Shown: piece by piece, positions 6,857-14,198 of the stretch | Layout of the letters: the number at the start of each line of letters is the position of its first letter | Numbering within the stretch: position 1 is the stretch's first letter | DNA from: Lachnospiraceae bacterium | GTDB taxonomy: Bacteria > Bacillota > Clostridia > Lachnospirales > Lachnospiraceae | Length of the DNA stretch: 14,736 bases | Direction: 5' to 3' | NCBI GenBank assembly: GCA_017391545.1 | Contig: JAFOYD010000158.1 | Location: 1 to 14,736, forward strand | Position numbers and translations under genes: made by a program | Notes under the pieces: model-generated | Seen by the model: only the letters and a program-made list of their open reading frames with translations | The model's database searches: none | What the model was told of the DNA's origin: nothing

Positions 6857-7873
6857 TCACCTGATTATTTGATATTCATGTTCAGAGGTAAAGTCCTTTT
6901 CAATCCCCTCTGATACATACATCTTACCACTTTCATCCAGCAAAACAAAGTCAAATTGCTCCCGATGCGACTTCCAATAAGAAATTGCCCTCTCCTTTCC
7001 CATCACAAAAAGGGCAGTTGACATCCCGTCTGCATAGGTCCCATCCCCAGAGATGATCGTCACAGACACCAGACCATTCTGCGCAGGCTTTCCTGTCGCA
7101 GGATCAATAATATGATGATATGTCACACCATCCTGTTCAAAATATCTCTCATATCCTCCTGAAGTCACTACCGCCTTGTCCATGACTGAAACGATTCCAA
7201 GATACGCTTCCGACTCATCAGGACTTTTGATCGCAATTTTCCATGCACGCTTATCCGGTTTTGCACCGATTGTCTGGACATTTCCGCCTAAGTTTAGCTT
7301 CGCACTTTTGATGCCATACTGTTCCATGATTTTTGCAACGTGCTCAGAAGTATATCCTTTTGCGATTCCGCCAAAATCAATCTCCATATTGTCCGGTATG
7401 GTAAGCACGCCATTTTCATAGAAAAGCTGTGTCATATCAACAGCATCCGTGAGCGTTGAGAGCTCCTCTTCGGAAGGAACCCGAAAGCCCTCTCCGGTAA
7501 AGCCCCATGCCCTCATGACAGGATAGATCGTAATGTCAAAAGCACCGTCTGTATCACGGTTGATTTCCTGTGAACGCGCAAAAAGATACGCCGTATCATC
7601 CGAAAGCGTTCCGGTTTTATCTTTGTTCAGCGCTGTCACCTCGCTCGTCTGACTGCCCGTAGAAAGCAGTGCATCAAGTCGCTTGATTTCATCTGCTGCT
7701 GCCTCTACAGCCCGTTCACTGTTTCGCCCATACGCAGTGATTTCCATATAGGTATCCATGGCAAAAAGTGACTGTGTGGCTTCTTTATTCTGGTCATCCA
7801 GTGTACTGCCTAAGAAAATGCAGACTGCCAGAAGCACAATCACAGAGATATATTTCATCATTTTATTATTCAT
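6857..7873 (-). CDS. apbE: FAD:protein FMN transferase ApbE, 338 aa
   Basis: ApbE transfers FMN from FAD to a Thr or Ser of target flavoproteins outside the membrane. An N-terminal hydrophobic segment (about 7-22) would export or anchor it; Cys18 is preceded by LAV, a poor lipobox. Family motifs: LFAMDTYMEITAYG (36-49), FDITIYPVMRAWGF (112-125), IDFGGIAKGYTSE (165-177), LNLGGNVQTIG (193-203), TSGGYERYF (237-245), YHHIIDPATG (252-261) and GTYADGMSTALFVMG (278-292), which holds the Mg-binding Asp. ATG 7873 has AAAGGA with nine bases spacing. The frame stays open upstream to an ATG at 7936 inside a repeat; that extension is probably not the native start. No FMN-bind target protein is seen in the window. 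Confidence 0.93.
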   Translation of the reverse strand: MNNKMMKYISVIVLLAVCIFLGSTLDDQNKEATQSLFAMDTYMEITAYGRNSERAVEAAADEIKRLDALLSTGSQTSEVTALNKDKTGTLSDDTAYLFARSQEINRDTDGAFDITIYPVMRAWGFTGEGFRVPSEEELSTLTDAVDMTQLFYENGVLTIPDNMEIDFGGIAKGYTSEHVAKIMEQYGIKSAKLNLGGNVQTIGAKPDKRAWKIAIKSPDESEAYLGIVSVMDKAVVTSGGYERYFEQDGVTYHHIIDPATGKPAQNGLVSVTIISGDGTYADGMSTALFVMGKERAISYWKSHREQFDFVLLDESGKMYVSEGIEKDFTSEHEYQIIR

Positions 7874-7915
7874 CGATTTAGATCCTTTTATGCATTTGCA
7901 TGAATTTATTCCTGC

Positions 7916-7936
7916 GTAACTATTCAGTACCCTCAT
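7916..7936 (-). repeat. 21-bp part copy of the 52-bp repeat (upstream of apbE)
   Basis: It matches the first 21 plus-strand bases of copy 1 (3366-3386) at 20 positions, then similarity stops; the opposite arm is absent. It supplies the stop codon and last codons of the ABC-2/CPBP gene (TAG at 7922-7920). Its ATG at 7936 is in frame with apbE and would encode MRVLNSYAGINS and more before the normal apbE start. Confidence 0.65.
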
Positions 7937-9959
7937 TATTGTCTGTCATTGTCTGCCCGTTGCCCCGCAAAATCCAATACCCGACTGTTGTGCACACGAC
8001 TGCCACCACCACAAGCACAACGATTTCCGCTTCCGAGAAGCTTTCCTTCATCATAAACGGAAACAGCTCCCCTGTTTTTTCGGGATATTTCATGGACAGC
8101 ACCGATATCAGATTATTTGTGAAATGCAGGAGCATCGAAAGGAAAATACTTCCACCTTTCGTCACCACGACTGCAAAACATACACCGAGAAGTGTCGTCG
8201 GAATCAGTTTGACAAGGCTCATGTGAAAGAATCCGAACACTACCGAAGAAATCACGATCGAAAGTCCTACCCTGTATTTTGCCCTAAGACTTCCAAGCAG
8301 TAATCCCCTGAAAAGCAGTTCCTCGCCGATCGCAGGCATCACTGCCACAACCAGTATGATCAGCGCAAACGGCTGCTTCATGATTTCTTCAAATGTGGCC
8401 GCGACATTCTGTGTACTTTCCGTAAAGATCTGGGATAATATTGTACTTACAATCAATATAAACGAGAACATACCAATGTAAAATATGACACTGCCTGCCA
8501 CTGCCTTAAATTTTGGTCTATGGATGGAAAAAAGTCTTGGCTGATCAGATTTCATATACCACGTCACAAGGACAGGTGTCGCAAAAATAAAAATCTGATT
8601 AAAGACAGTGCCTGCAAATACATCATAGCTTCCAATCATACCGCCTATATAAATCATCGCAAGCAGAATCACAACCATACAGATCAATAGATCGCCCGTC
8701 GCCGGCACTGTGCCTTTCTTGATATCGGAACGCTTCTGGAATATCCGAAAGCTCCGGAAACCATCAGAAAACAGAATATCCTCACTGTCATACATCTTGG
8801 CAAGAATCCATATCACGATCACGCCATATGCCATGTTTACCACAATCGTGATTCCCGCCAGTGCCAAATCGAGCTGCTGGGAAAGAACCTGCTTGATCAA
8901 CAGTGACACATTGACAAGTGGCACCAACGCCAGCTTATAGTTAAGCTCCACCGTAGGAATCATACCTGCCATGGAAGCGAACATGACAACAAGCATCACC
9001 GGCGTAATATAATTATTTGCCTCCTTCGTACTCTTGGCAAAGATGCAAAAACACATACATATCGCTGTAATCAGCATTGTCGTTGTGATCATCGCTGCCA
9101 GAAGCACCGGAATACAGCCAAGATACCCCGCGACCGAAATCTGCCCCATTTCACCTGCAAGCTCTTTCATCATGCCGGACATCATGAAAAATACAACTCC
9201 GCTAAGCGAGATTAATGAAATAACAGCCGTCACACATGCAAACAGCGACACCGCGATATATTTGCTCATGATCATCTGAAAATTGGTCACAGGCAACGTA
9301 AGGAGTGTCTCAAGTGTACCGCGCTCTTTCTCGCCTGTCGTAATATCTACTGCCGGATAAAAAGCGCCCATTAGAATCATGGTTATTAACAGCATTCCAA
9401 TGGCGCCGCCCATGCTCATTCCTACTGTCTCTGACATGGTTGCAGAGTCCGAAGCCTCATAAGTTACCGGATGCAGGAAATTTTCCGACAGTCCCTGCGC
9501 TTCCAGATTTTCAGCCAAAAGCTTCTCGCTATAGAGATCAACAATATCATTCAAGGCCCCCTCTGCGTAGCTGGAATCCTGATTCGTCGAATGATAGTCG
9601 GCTTTGATATGAACACCATCGCTTTCCTTAGAAAAGCTCAGCCATACATCTGCCTCTTCGCGTGCGGTCTCCTCATCACTTTCAGGTACACCTTGAAAAT
9701 CAAGTTTACATTCAAGTTCTTCCTGATTCTTTCCATAAATCTCTTCCAGTGGCAACACGTATTCCTGGTCCTGCGATCGATACCCTATCGTATAGGTTTT
9801 CTCCTCCTGCGCCTGCATCATCATTGACATTCCTACTGTCATGGCAATAATGATCAGCGGATACAGCAGCACAGGTACCACAACCATGATAATCAGTGTC
9901 TTCTTATCCCGCAAAATTTCCATGATTTCTTTTTTTACTAAAATTCCAATCTTTTTCAT
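7920..9959 (-). CDS. ABC-2 permease fused to CPBP intramembrane protease domain, 679 aa
   Basis: The first half (about 1-390) is a NatB-type ABC-2 exporter permease. A first membrane helix (about 22-46) follows LVKKEIMEILRDKKTL, then an external loop to about 180, then five or six helices with GEKERGTLETLLTLPVTN (about 209-226) after the second, the usual ABC-2 coupling segment. The second half (about 420-660) is a CPBP (CAAX/Abi) membrane domain with its metal-site residues: GEELLFRG (Glu546, Glu547, Arg551), FGFFH (His579) and HFTNN (His612, Asn616). The frame is continuous, so this is a real fusion. ATG 9959 has AAAGGA seven bases upstream; ATG 9983 has no binding site. The ATPase gene lies 52 bases upstream. 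The substrate is unknown; NatAB exports sodium, but peptide or drug export is possible. Confidence 0.9.
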   Translation of the reverse strand: MKKIGILVKKEIMEILRDKKTLIIMVVVPVLLYPLIIIAMTVGMSMMMQAQEEKTYTIGYRSQDQEYVLPLEEIYGKNQEELECKLDFQGVPESDEETAREEADVWLSFSKESDGVHIKADYHSTNQDSSYAEGALNDIVDLYSEKLLAENLEAQGLSENFLHPVTYEASDSATMSETVGMSMGGAIGMLLITMILMGAFYPAVDITTGEKERGTLETLLTLPVTNFQMIMSKYIAVSLFACVTAVISLISLSGVVFFMMSGMMKELAGEMGQISVAGYLGCIPVLLAAMITTTMLITAICMCFCIFAKSTKEANNYITPVMLVVMFASMAGMIPTVELNYKLALVPLVNVSLLIKQVLSQQLDLALAGITIVVNMAYGVIVIWILAKMYDSEDILFSDGFRSFRIFQKRSDIKKGTVPATGDLLICMVVILLAMIYIGGMIGSYDVFAGTVFNQIFIFATPVLVTWYMKSDQPRLFSIHRPKFKAVAGSVIFYIGMFSFILIVSTILSQIFTESTQNVAATFEEIMKQPFALIILVVAVMPAIGEELLFRGLLLGSLRAKYRVGLSIVISSVVFGFFHMSLVKLIPTTLLGVCFAVVVTKGGSIFLSMLLHFTNNLISVLSMKYPEKTGELFPFMMKESFSEAEIVVLVVVAVVCTTVGYWILRGNGQTMTDNNEGTE

Positions 9960-10011
9960 ATATGAATCCTTTACCTTCCCCATGGTCTAATGGATTAATG
10001 CCAAAATCCTA

Positions 10012-10779
10012 TTACTTCTTTTCGCTGTTATAGATGACATGAAAAGCCTCTCTCAGGCTCATACTGCCAGTCTGCTCCTTTAGTTGCTGTGGTGTACCCT
10101 GCGCCACGATTCTGCCGTCACAAATCATATAGATGCGGTCACAAAGCACCTCCGCCTCTTCCAGATAATGTGTTGAATACAGCACTGTCTTGCCCTTTTC
10201 CTTTTGTTCCTTCATAAAACTGATGATCGCATCAGCACTTAAGATATCAAGTCCCAATGTCGGTTCATCAAGAATATAAAGCTGTGGGTCTGCCATAAGA
10301 CATCTTGCAATCGATGCCCTCTGTGTCTGGCCGGTAGAAAGCTTACCGATGTAGTTATCGGCAAAAGTCTCCATATTCAGGACCTTGATAATCTCCTCTG
10401 TCCTGTCAGCTATTTCCTGCTCACTGTAATCATAGAGCTGTCCCAGAAACCGCAGATACTCGCGAATCGAGAATCTTTGATAGAGCCTGGTATTGCCTGA
10501 AAGATATCCGATTGCTCTCTTTTTCTCCGTAACCTCCTCTATGAATCTACCCGAAGCATCTGTCAATTTCACTTCGCCTACAGTCGGTGTCATAAGCATC
10601 CCAAGCATGCGAAGCAACGTCGTCTTTCCTGCACCGTTAGGTCCCAGAATACCGACAATCTCGCCCTCTCCCGCACTTAAAGAAACCTGATCCACTGCCA
10701 AAAATTCTTCTTTTATATTCTTTCTGCCCTGCTTTATGCTCCGCTCAAATTTCTTACTCAAATTAACTGCCTCGATCAT
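10012..10779 (-). CDS. ABC transporter ATPase, NatA-like, 255 aa
   Basis: This cytoplasmic ATPase would power the ABC-2/CPBP permease encoded next. Walker A is GPNGAGKT (46-53), the signature LSTGQ (147-151), Walker B LYILDEP (167-173), the D-loop LGLD, and the switch His204 in STHYLEE. The usual Q-loop glutamine region reads GYLSGNTRLY (91-100), a variant common in the NatA type. AAGGGAG lies eight bases before the ATG. The start is only 38 bases past the rpsR terminator and no clear promoter was found between them, so transcription may depend partly on read-through. Export of Na+ by analogy with NatA is a guess. Confidence 0.93.
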   Translation of the reverse strand: MIEAVNLSKKFERSIKQGRKNIKEEFLAVDQVSLSAGEGEIVGILGPNGAGKTTLLRMLGMLMTPTVGEVKLTDASGRFIEEVTEKKRAIGYLSGNTRLYQRFSIREYLRFLGQLYDYSEQEIADRTEEIIKVLNMETFADNYIGKLSTGQTQRASIARCLMADPQLYILDEPTLGLDILSADAIISFMKEQKEKGKTVLYSTHYLEEAEVLCDRIYMICDGRIVAQGTPQQLKEQTGSMSLREAFHVIYNSEKK

Positions 10780-10817
10780 TTACGGATCTCCCTTCTGTCA
10801 CTACTCTTTCAGTGAAA

Positions 10818-10851
10818 AAGACCAACAAACCGCAAGCGGTTCATTGGTCTT
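10818..10851 (-). terminator. Terminator of the rpsF-ssb-rpsR operon
   Basis: On the minus strand a 16-bp stem (AAGACCAATGAACCGC with GCGGTTTGTTGGTCTT, including two G-U pairs) has a very tight loop and is followed by TTTTT starting within the arm. It begins 23 bases after the rpsR stop. Confidence 0.9.
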
Positions 10852-10873
10852 CATAAATTTCATATCGATGATA

Positions 10874-11137
10874 TTAATCAATTGTATAAGGCATAAGTGC
10901 AAGATGACGTGCTCTCTTGATCGCTACTGTAAGAGCTCTCTGATGCTTCGCACAGTTTCCTGTAATTCTTCTGGGAAGAATCTTACCTCTCTCAGACACG
11001 TATCTCTTTAACTTTGCTGTATCCTTATAATCAATTACATTGTCCTTACCGCAAAATACGCAAACTTTTTTTCTTCTACGGATTCCGCCTCTTCTCTTCA
11101 TTGGAGAATCAGCTTTTTCAGTTTTATTAAAAGCCAT
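10874..11137 (-). CDS. rpsR: 30S ribosomal protein S18, 87 aa
   Basis: S18 binds 16S rRNA as a partner of S6 on the platform of the small subunit. The zinc-binding (C+) form is present: CVFC (Cys26, Cys29) and CAKH (Cys62, His65). The conserved core reads KLKRYVSERGKILPRRITG (42-60) and ends HLALMPY. The N-terminus has a short basic extension with RRGGIRRRKK. AGGAGG lies seven bases before the ATG. It is the last gene of rpsF-ssb-rpsR, the usual bacterial order, and ends in a strong terminator. Confidence 0.98.
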   Translation of the reverse strand: MAFNKTEKADSPMKRRGGIRRRKKVCVFCGKDNVIDYKDTAKLKRYVSERGKILPRRITGNCAKHQRALTVAIKRARHLALMPYTID

Positions 11138-11176
11138 GATAAAGCCTCCTATTCTTTCAATCTTTAAAAACGATTC

Positions 11177-11635
11177 TTAGTTAAATGGTAACTCCTCATC
11201 AATTCCATCTGGAATATTCATGAAACCATCATCTGCTGCCATAGGTGCAGCGGACTGGCTGTTACCGCCCCCGAAGTTATTTCCATAATTATCTCCGGAG
11301 TTGTTATTGCTGTTTTTACTCTCAGCAAATTCCTGTTCTTCAACAACAACATCTGTGGTATAAACTTTTACACCATCCTTATTGGTATAGCTGCCTGTCT
11401 GGATCCGTCCTGTAACAGCAACCTTTAATCCCTTACGGTAATATCTCTCTGCATGCTCCGCGGCTTTGCCAAATGCAACACACGGAATAAAATCTGCTGT
11501 GTTTTCATCACCGTTACGATTGAATCTCCTGTCAACTGCAAGTGTATATCTGGCAATTGCCATCTGGTTGTCACCCTGTGTATATCTAACCTCAGGATCT
11601 CTTACTAAACGTCCCATCAAAATTACTTTATTCAT
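11177..11635 (-). CDS. ssb: Single-stranded DNA-binding protein, 152 aa
   Basis: SSB coats single-stranded DNA at forks and recruits partner proteins through its tail. The OB fold covers about 1-105, from MNKVILMGRLVRDPEVRYTQ through FIPCVAFGKAAEHAERYYRKG to VVVEEQEF. A Gly/Asn/Ser linker with NNFGGGNS follows, and the acidic tip is DEELPFN (146-152), the clostridial form with one residue after the usual DLPF-like end. GGGAG lies nine bases before the ATG. The gene sits between rpsF and rpsR, as in B. subtilis. An 11-bp sequence near its start is repeated in its leader (11650-11660). Confidence 0.97.
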   Translation of the reverse strand: MNKVILMGRLVRDPEVRYTQGDNQMAIARYTLAVDRRFNRNGDENTADFIPCVAFGKAAEHAERYYRKGLKVAVTGRIQTGSYTNKDGVKVYTTDVVVEEQEFAESKNSNNNSGDNYGNNFGGGNSQSAAPMAADDGFMNIPDGIDEELPFN

Positions 11636-11688
11636 ATAAAAGTTCTCCCACTAAACGTCCTGCATCTTGTATTTAGCAGGCACGCACT

Positions 11689-11979
11689 CTATTCCTCGTC
11701 CTGTCTAACACACAAATATCTAACAACGTTTTCCATAATACGAACTCTGGATTCGATTTCAGCTGGAACTGTTGCTTCGCCTTCGAACTGGATGAAATAA
11801 TAGAAAGCTTCCTTCATTTTACGTACTTCGTAAGCAAGTCTCTTCTTGCCCCACTCATCTACGTTTGTGATTGTGCCACCATGCTTAGATACGATCTCTT
11901 TTACCTTTTCAATGGTAGCTGCTCTGTCATCATCCTCAAGCTTTGCGCTGACAACAACGGCTAATTCATACTTGTTCAT
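11689..11979 (-). CDS. rpsF: 30S ribosomal protein S6, 96 aa
   Basis: S6 pairs with S18 on the 30S platform. MNKYELAVVVSAKL opens the ferredoxin-like fold. ITNVDEWGKKRLAYEVRKMKEAFYYFIQFEG is the conserved core, written here in part: WGKKRLAYEV is the key family motif. The protein ends VRYLCVRQDEE. The 96-residue length matches Gram-positive S6, without the long acidic tail of enterobacteria. The frame is open to an ATG at 12042, but AAGGAGG lies seven bases before ATG 11979, and the extension falls in the structured leader, so the shorter form is chosen. A good promoter is at 12051-12079. Confidence 0.97.
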   Translation of the reverse strand: MNKYELAVVVSAKLEDDDRAATIEKVKEIVSKHGGTITNVDEWGKKRLAYEVRKMKEAFYYFIQFEGEATVPAEIESRVRIMENVVRYLCVRQDEE

Positions 11980-12005
11980 TTTGTTACCTCCTTTTGGTCT
12001 CTGGC

Positions 12006-12048
12006 CTCTTCGTTTAAAAGAAGCAAGGATTTTATATATCACGAAGAG
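12006..12048 (-). promoter_or_regulatory. Leader stem of the rpsF operon, possible autoregulatory site
   Basis: On the minus strand CTCTTCGT (12048-12041) pairs perfectly with ACGAAGAG (12013-12006), enclosing 27 A+T-rich bases. The stem starts almost at the predicted transcription start and ends 15 bases before the AAGGAGG of rpsF. S6-S18 leader autoregulation is known for rpsF operons in other bacteria; the CCG bulge reported for that motif is not seen here. Confidence 0.5.
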
Positions 12049-12050
12049 TT

Positions 12051-12079
12051 ATGATATCATATTTTGATCAGTTTTTCAA
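12051..12079 (-). promoter_or_regulatory. Promoter of rpsF-ssb-rpsR
   Basis: TTGAAA (12079-12074) and TATCAT (12056-12051) are exactly 17 bases apart, 5/6 and 5/6 or close to consensus, placing the start at about 12044. The -10 lies in the perfect palindrome ATGATATCAT (12051-12060). It sits between the DUF951 stop and rpsF. Confidence 0.65.
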
Positions 12080-12100
12080 GCCCTTTTGACATTTTTTCAT

Positions 12101-12283
12101 TTACTTTTTTACATCTTTTGTATTTTTCTCCACCTGACGTCTGGGAAGCATAATCTGATGACCACATCCCACGCATTTTAGTCTGAAATCTGCTCCAACT
12201 CGCAAAATCTCCCACTCAAAGCTTCCACAAGGATGCTTTTTTTTCAATTTCACAATATTTCCGACTTCATATTCAAAACTCAT
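12101..12283 (-). CDS. DUF951 family protein (YyzM-like), 60 aa
   Basis: This is a small conserved Firmicute protein of unknown function. It has the family pattern: VGNIVKLKKKHPCGS (8-21), then WEILRVGAD (24-32) and LKCVGCGHQIMLPR (35-48). Cys19, Cys37, Cys40 and His42 could form a small zinc site; this is inferred. The B. subtilis member yyzM also lies near rpsF, so the position fits. Two adjacent ATGs exist: AGGAGG (12295-12290) is three bases from ATG 12286 and six from ATG 12283, so the second is chosen. The binding site overlaps the sirtuin stop codon, suggesting translational coupling. No clear terminator follows before the rpsF promoter. Confidence 0.9.
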   Translation of the reverse strand: MSFEYEVGNIVKLKKKHPCGSFEWEILRVGADFRLKCVGCGHQIMLPRRQVEKNTKDVKK

Positions 12284-12293
12284 CATATTCCTC

Positions 12294-13016
12294 CTAGAGC
12301 TTAAGCTGTGAAAAAACCTCTCCGATGCTGCCCTTGATGATTAAATCTGCCATCGTATCTCTCTGAGTAGGAGCCTTATTGATCAGCACCAGCTTATTAC
12401 CCTGATAATAATCAATCAGTCCTGCAGCAGGGTAAACGGCCAGCGATGTTCCTCCAATGATCAGCATATCTGCCTCACTGATCACCCTGACAGATTCCTG
12501 AAGGGTATTCTGGTCCAATCCTTCCTCATAAAGTACAACATCCGGCTTAATGCGTCCACCACACTCACATAGCGGTATATCCTCAGCATCGATCACGGTC
12601 TGAACATCATAAAATTTATGGCATCGCTCACAATAATTCCGAAGGACACTGCCATGTAATTCAAGGACTTTTTTGTTGCCTGCAGCCTGGTGAAGTCCAT
12701 CAATATTCTGCGTTACCACAGCCTTTAGCTTTCCAATCTCTTCGAGCCTTGCCAAGGCGAGGTGGGCAGCGTTTGGCTTCGCATCCAAGAAGAGCATCTT
12801 ATCGCGATAAAATTGAAAGAATTCACTCGTCTTTTTCATATAAAACGTGTGACTTAAGATCGTCTCGGGTGGATAATCATATTTCTGGTGGTACAGCCCG
12901 TCTACACTTCTAAAGTCCGGAATGCCACTCTCGGTCGATACTCCCGCACCTCCAAAAAATACAATGTTATCACTCTCGTCAATCATTTTCTGAAGCTTTT
13001 CAATCTCGCTACTCAT
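12294..13016 (-). CDS. cobB: NAD-dependent protein deacylase, sirtuin (CobB/SIR2), 240 aa
   Basis: Sirtuins remove acetyl or other acyl groups from lysines using NAD+, giving nicotinamide and O-acyl-ADP-ribose. Motifs are complete: FGGAGVSTESGIPDFRS (21-37) binds NAD, TQNIDGLH (102-109), catalytic His121 in ELHGS, four zinc cysteines (Cys129, 132, 150, 152), and GGTSLAVYPAAG (188-199). The length and GAGVS-TQNIDGLH pattern fit the bacterial type typified by T. maritima Sir2. AAAGGGG lies about eight bases before the ATG. It starts 15 bases after the GH25 stop, and its own stop overlaps the DUF951 ribosome binding site, so the three genes form an operon. The cobB symbol is by family only. Confidence 0.95.
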   Translation of the reverse strand: MSSEIEKLQKMIDESDNIVFFGGAGVSTESGIPDFRSVDGLYHQKYDYPPETILSHTFYMKKTSEFFQFYRDKMLFLDAKPNAAHLALARLEEIGKLKAVVTQNIDGLHQAAGNKKVLELHGSVLRNYCERCHKFYDVQTVIDAEDIPLCECGGRIKPDVVLYEEGLDQNTLQESVRVISEADMLIIGGTSLAVYPAAGLIDYYQGNKLVLINKAPTQRDTMADLIIKGSIGEVFSQLKL

Positions 13017-13031
13017 AGTCTTTACCCCTTT

Positions 13032-14180
13032 CTACCATGTTTTATAAGAAATATTTAAGTCAACTTTGTTTTTGATGCCCTTGACCGTACCTTTCTCTGT
13101 ATACTGCCAACAGCTCACCTCATATGGTATATACATGTAGTTGTCATAGAATGCATACCATTTTTCATAATCCTCAAGCCTTGCAAGATCAAGCATCTTC
13201 GTAAAACATTTTACATTTCCATAAATCATCGGTGTATATCCAGCCTGTCTGATTACCTCACAGAAGGCAATCGTAATGTCAGTGCGCTCCTCCTTTGTCA
13301 GATTATTCGCCCTGCCATTAGCGCCAACAATCATCTCCACGTCAAATACAATCGGGCAAGTCACATCATATTCTGTAATGTTTTCTAACACATATGCGGC
13401 TTCCTCCTTTGCTTCTTCAACAGTAATTGCCTGTGTGAAGAAATATACTCCTGCAGCTACATCTGCTTCATTTGCGCCACGCATATTCTTGTCAAAATAT
13501 TCATCAAGCACAAGCTTTCCTGACTCATAGCCGCGAAGCCCAAGCCTGACAAATGCATATTCTACGCCATCTTCCTTGACTGCCTTCCAGTCAATATCCC
13601 CTTGATACTTGGACACATCGATTCCCTTGTGGGAAGTCACCACACCATTCTCCACATATTGCATCTCACCCTTGTCATTCTCTACAAAATTCTCTGATAA
13701 CAAGTCATGCTTCTTTACTTCGTCAAGAACCGGGGCAAATACATATTGTTTCTCGTCATAATAGATCAGATTTTCCGGAAAAAACTCACGTAACATTTTT
13801 AGAGGGCTGCCATCCTCTGCTACTACAAGCTCCTTCATTTTCTGCTTTACGGATTCTGTAATCTGTGCCTCTGTATCTGGTACACTGTCTCCCATCTGCA
13901 TCTGCATATTCATAGCAGGCACACTTTCCTCATTCTGTACATTTTCATTTTCCCCAGTATCACTCATATTCTCATCAATTTCCTGCGCTTCTTCAAGGGA
14001 AAATGTCAGATCAGATACCTGATCCTGAAGCTGTATATTTTCTGACTCAAGGCGTTCTGCCACATTGCGTTCTTTTATGTACAAAGCCCCGAGTATTCCT
14101 ACAAATGTCAAAGCCATGATTGTGACTAAGATGAGCAATATAATAATCAGATTTAATGTCTTTATTCTATTTCTCTGCAT
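13032..14180 (-). CDS. Membrane-anchored GH25 lysozyme-like protein, 382 aa
   Basis: A single N-terminal membrane helix (about 8-34) after a basic start (MQRNRIK) suggests the rest is outside. Then come a short coiled coil (about 38-68, ERLESENIQLQDQV), an acidic and Met/Gln-rich linker (about 69-105), an unassigned region (106-183), and a GH25 muramidase domain (184-380). The GH25 domain shows KGIDVSKYQGDIDW (Asp188), VYFFTQA, PIVFDVE (Asp280 and Glu282, the DxE catalytic pair) and a C-terminal VDLNISY (Asp374). It likely cleaves the MurNAc-GlcNAc bond of peptidoglycan, perhaps for wall remodelling. AAAGGA lies 11 bases before the ATG, a little far. The leader carries repeat copy 2 and a good promoter at 14271-14299. 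Confidence 0.92.
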   Translation of the reverse strand: MQRNRIKTLNLIIILLILVTIMALTFVGILGALYIKERNVAERLESENIQLQDQVSDLTFSLEEAQEIDENMSDTGENENVQNEESVPAMNMQMQMGDSVPDTEAQITESVKQKMKELVVAEDGSPLKMLREFFPENLIYYDEKQYVFAPVLDEVKKHDLLSENFVENDKGEMQYVENGVVTSHKGIDVSKYQGDIDWKAVKEDGVEYAFVRLGLRGYESGKLVLDEYFDKNMRGANEADVAAGVYFFTQAITVEEAKEEAAYVLENITEYDVTCPIVFDVEMIVGANGRANNLTKEERTDITIAFCEVIRQAGYTPMIYGNVKCFTKMLDLARLEDYEKWYAFYDNYMYIPYEVSCWQYTEKGTVKGIKNKVDLNISYKTW

Positions 14181-14198
14181 AAGCAGCTACATCCTTTC

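Noticed and set aside
6857..7873. Lipoprotein signal in ApbE
   Set aside because: The residues before Cys18 are LAV; a lipobox normally needs Gly, Ala or Ser at the last position, so a lipid anchor is not claimed.
7874..7936. N-terminal extension of apbE starting at ATG 7936
   Set aside because: It begins inside the repeat and the preceding gene, without a ribosome binding site; ATG 7873 has AAAGGA at a good distance followed by a normal export segment. Kept only as a finding.
11980..12042. Longer rpsF reading frame from ATG 12042
   Set aside because: It would start at the predicted transcription start and run through the leader stem; S6 families begin at MNKYE, which has AAGGAGG before it.
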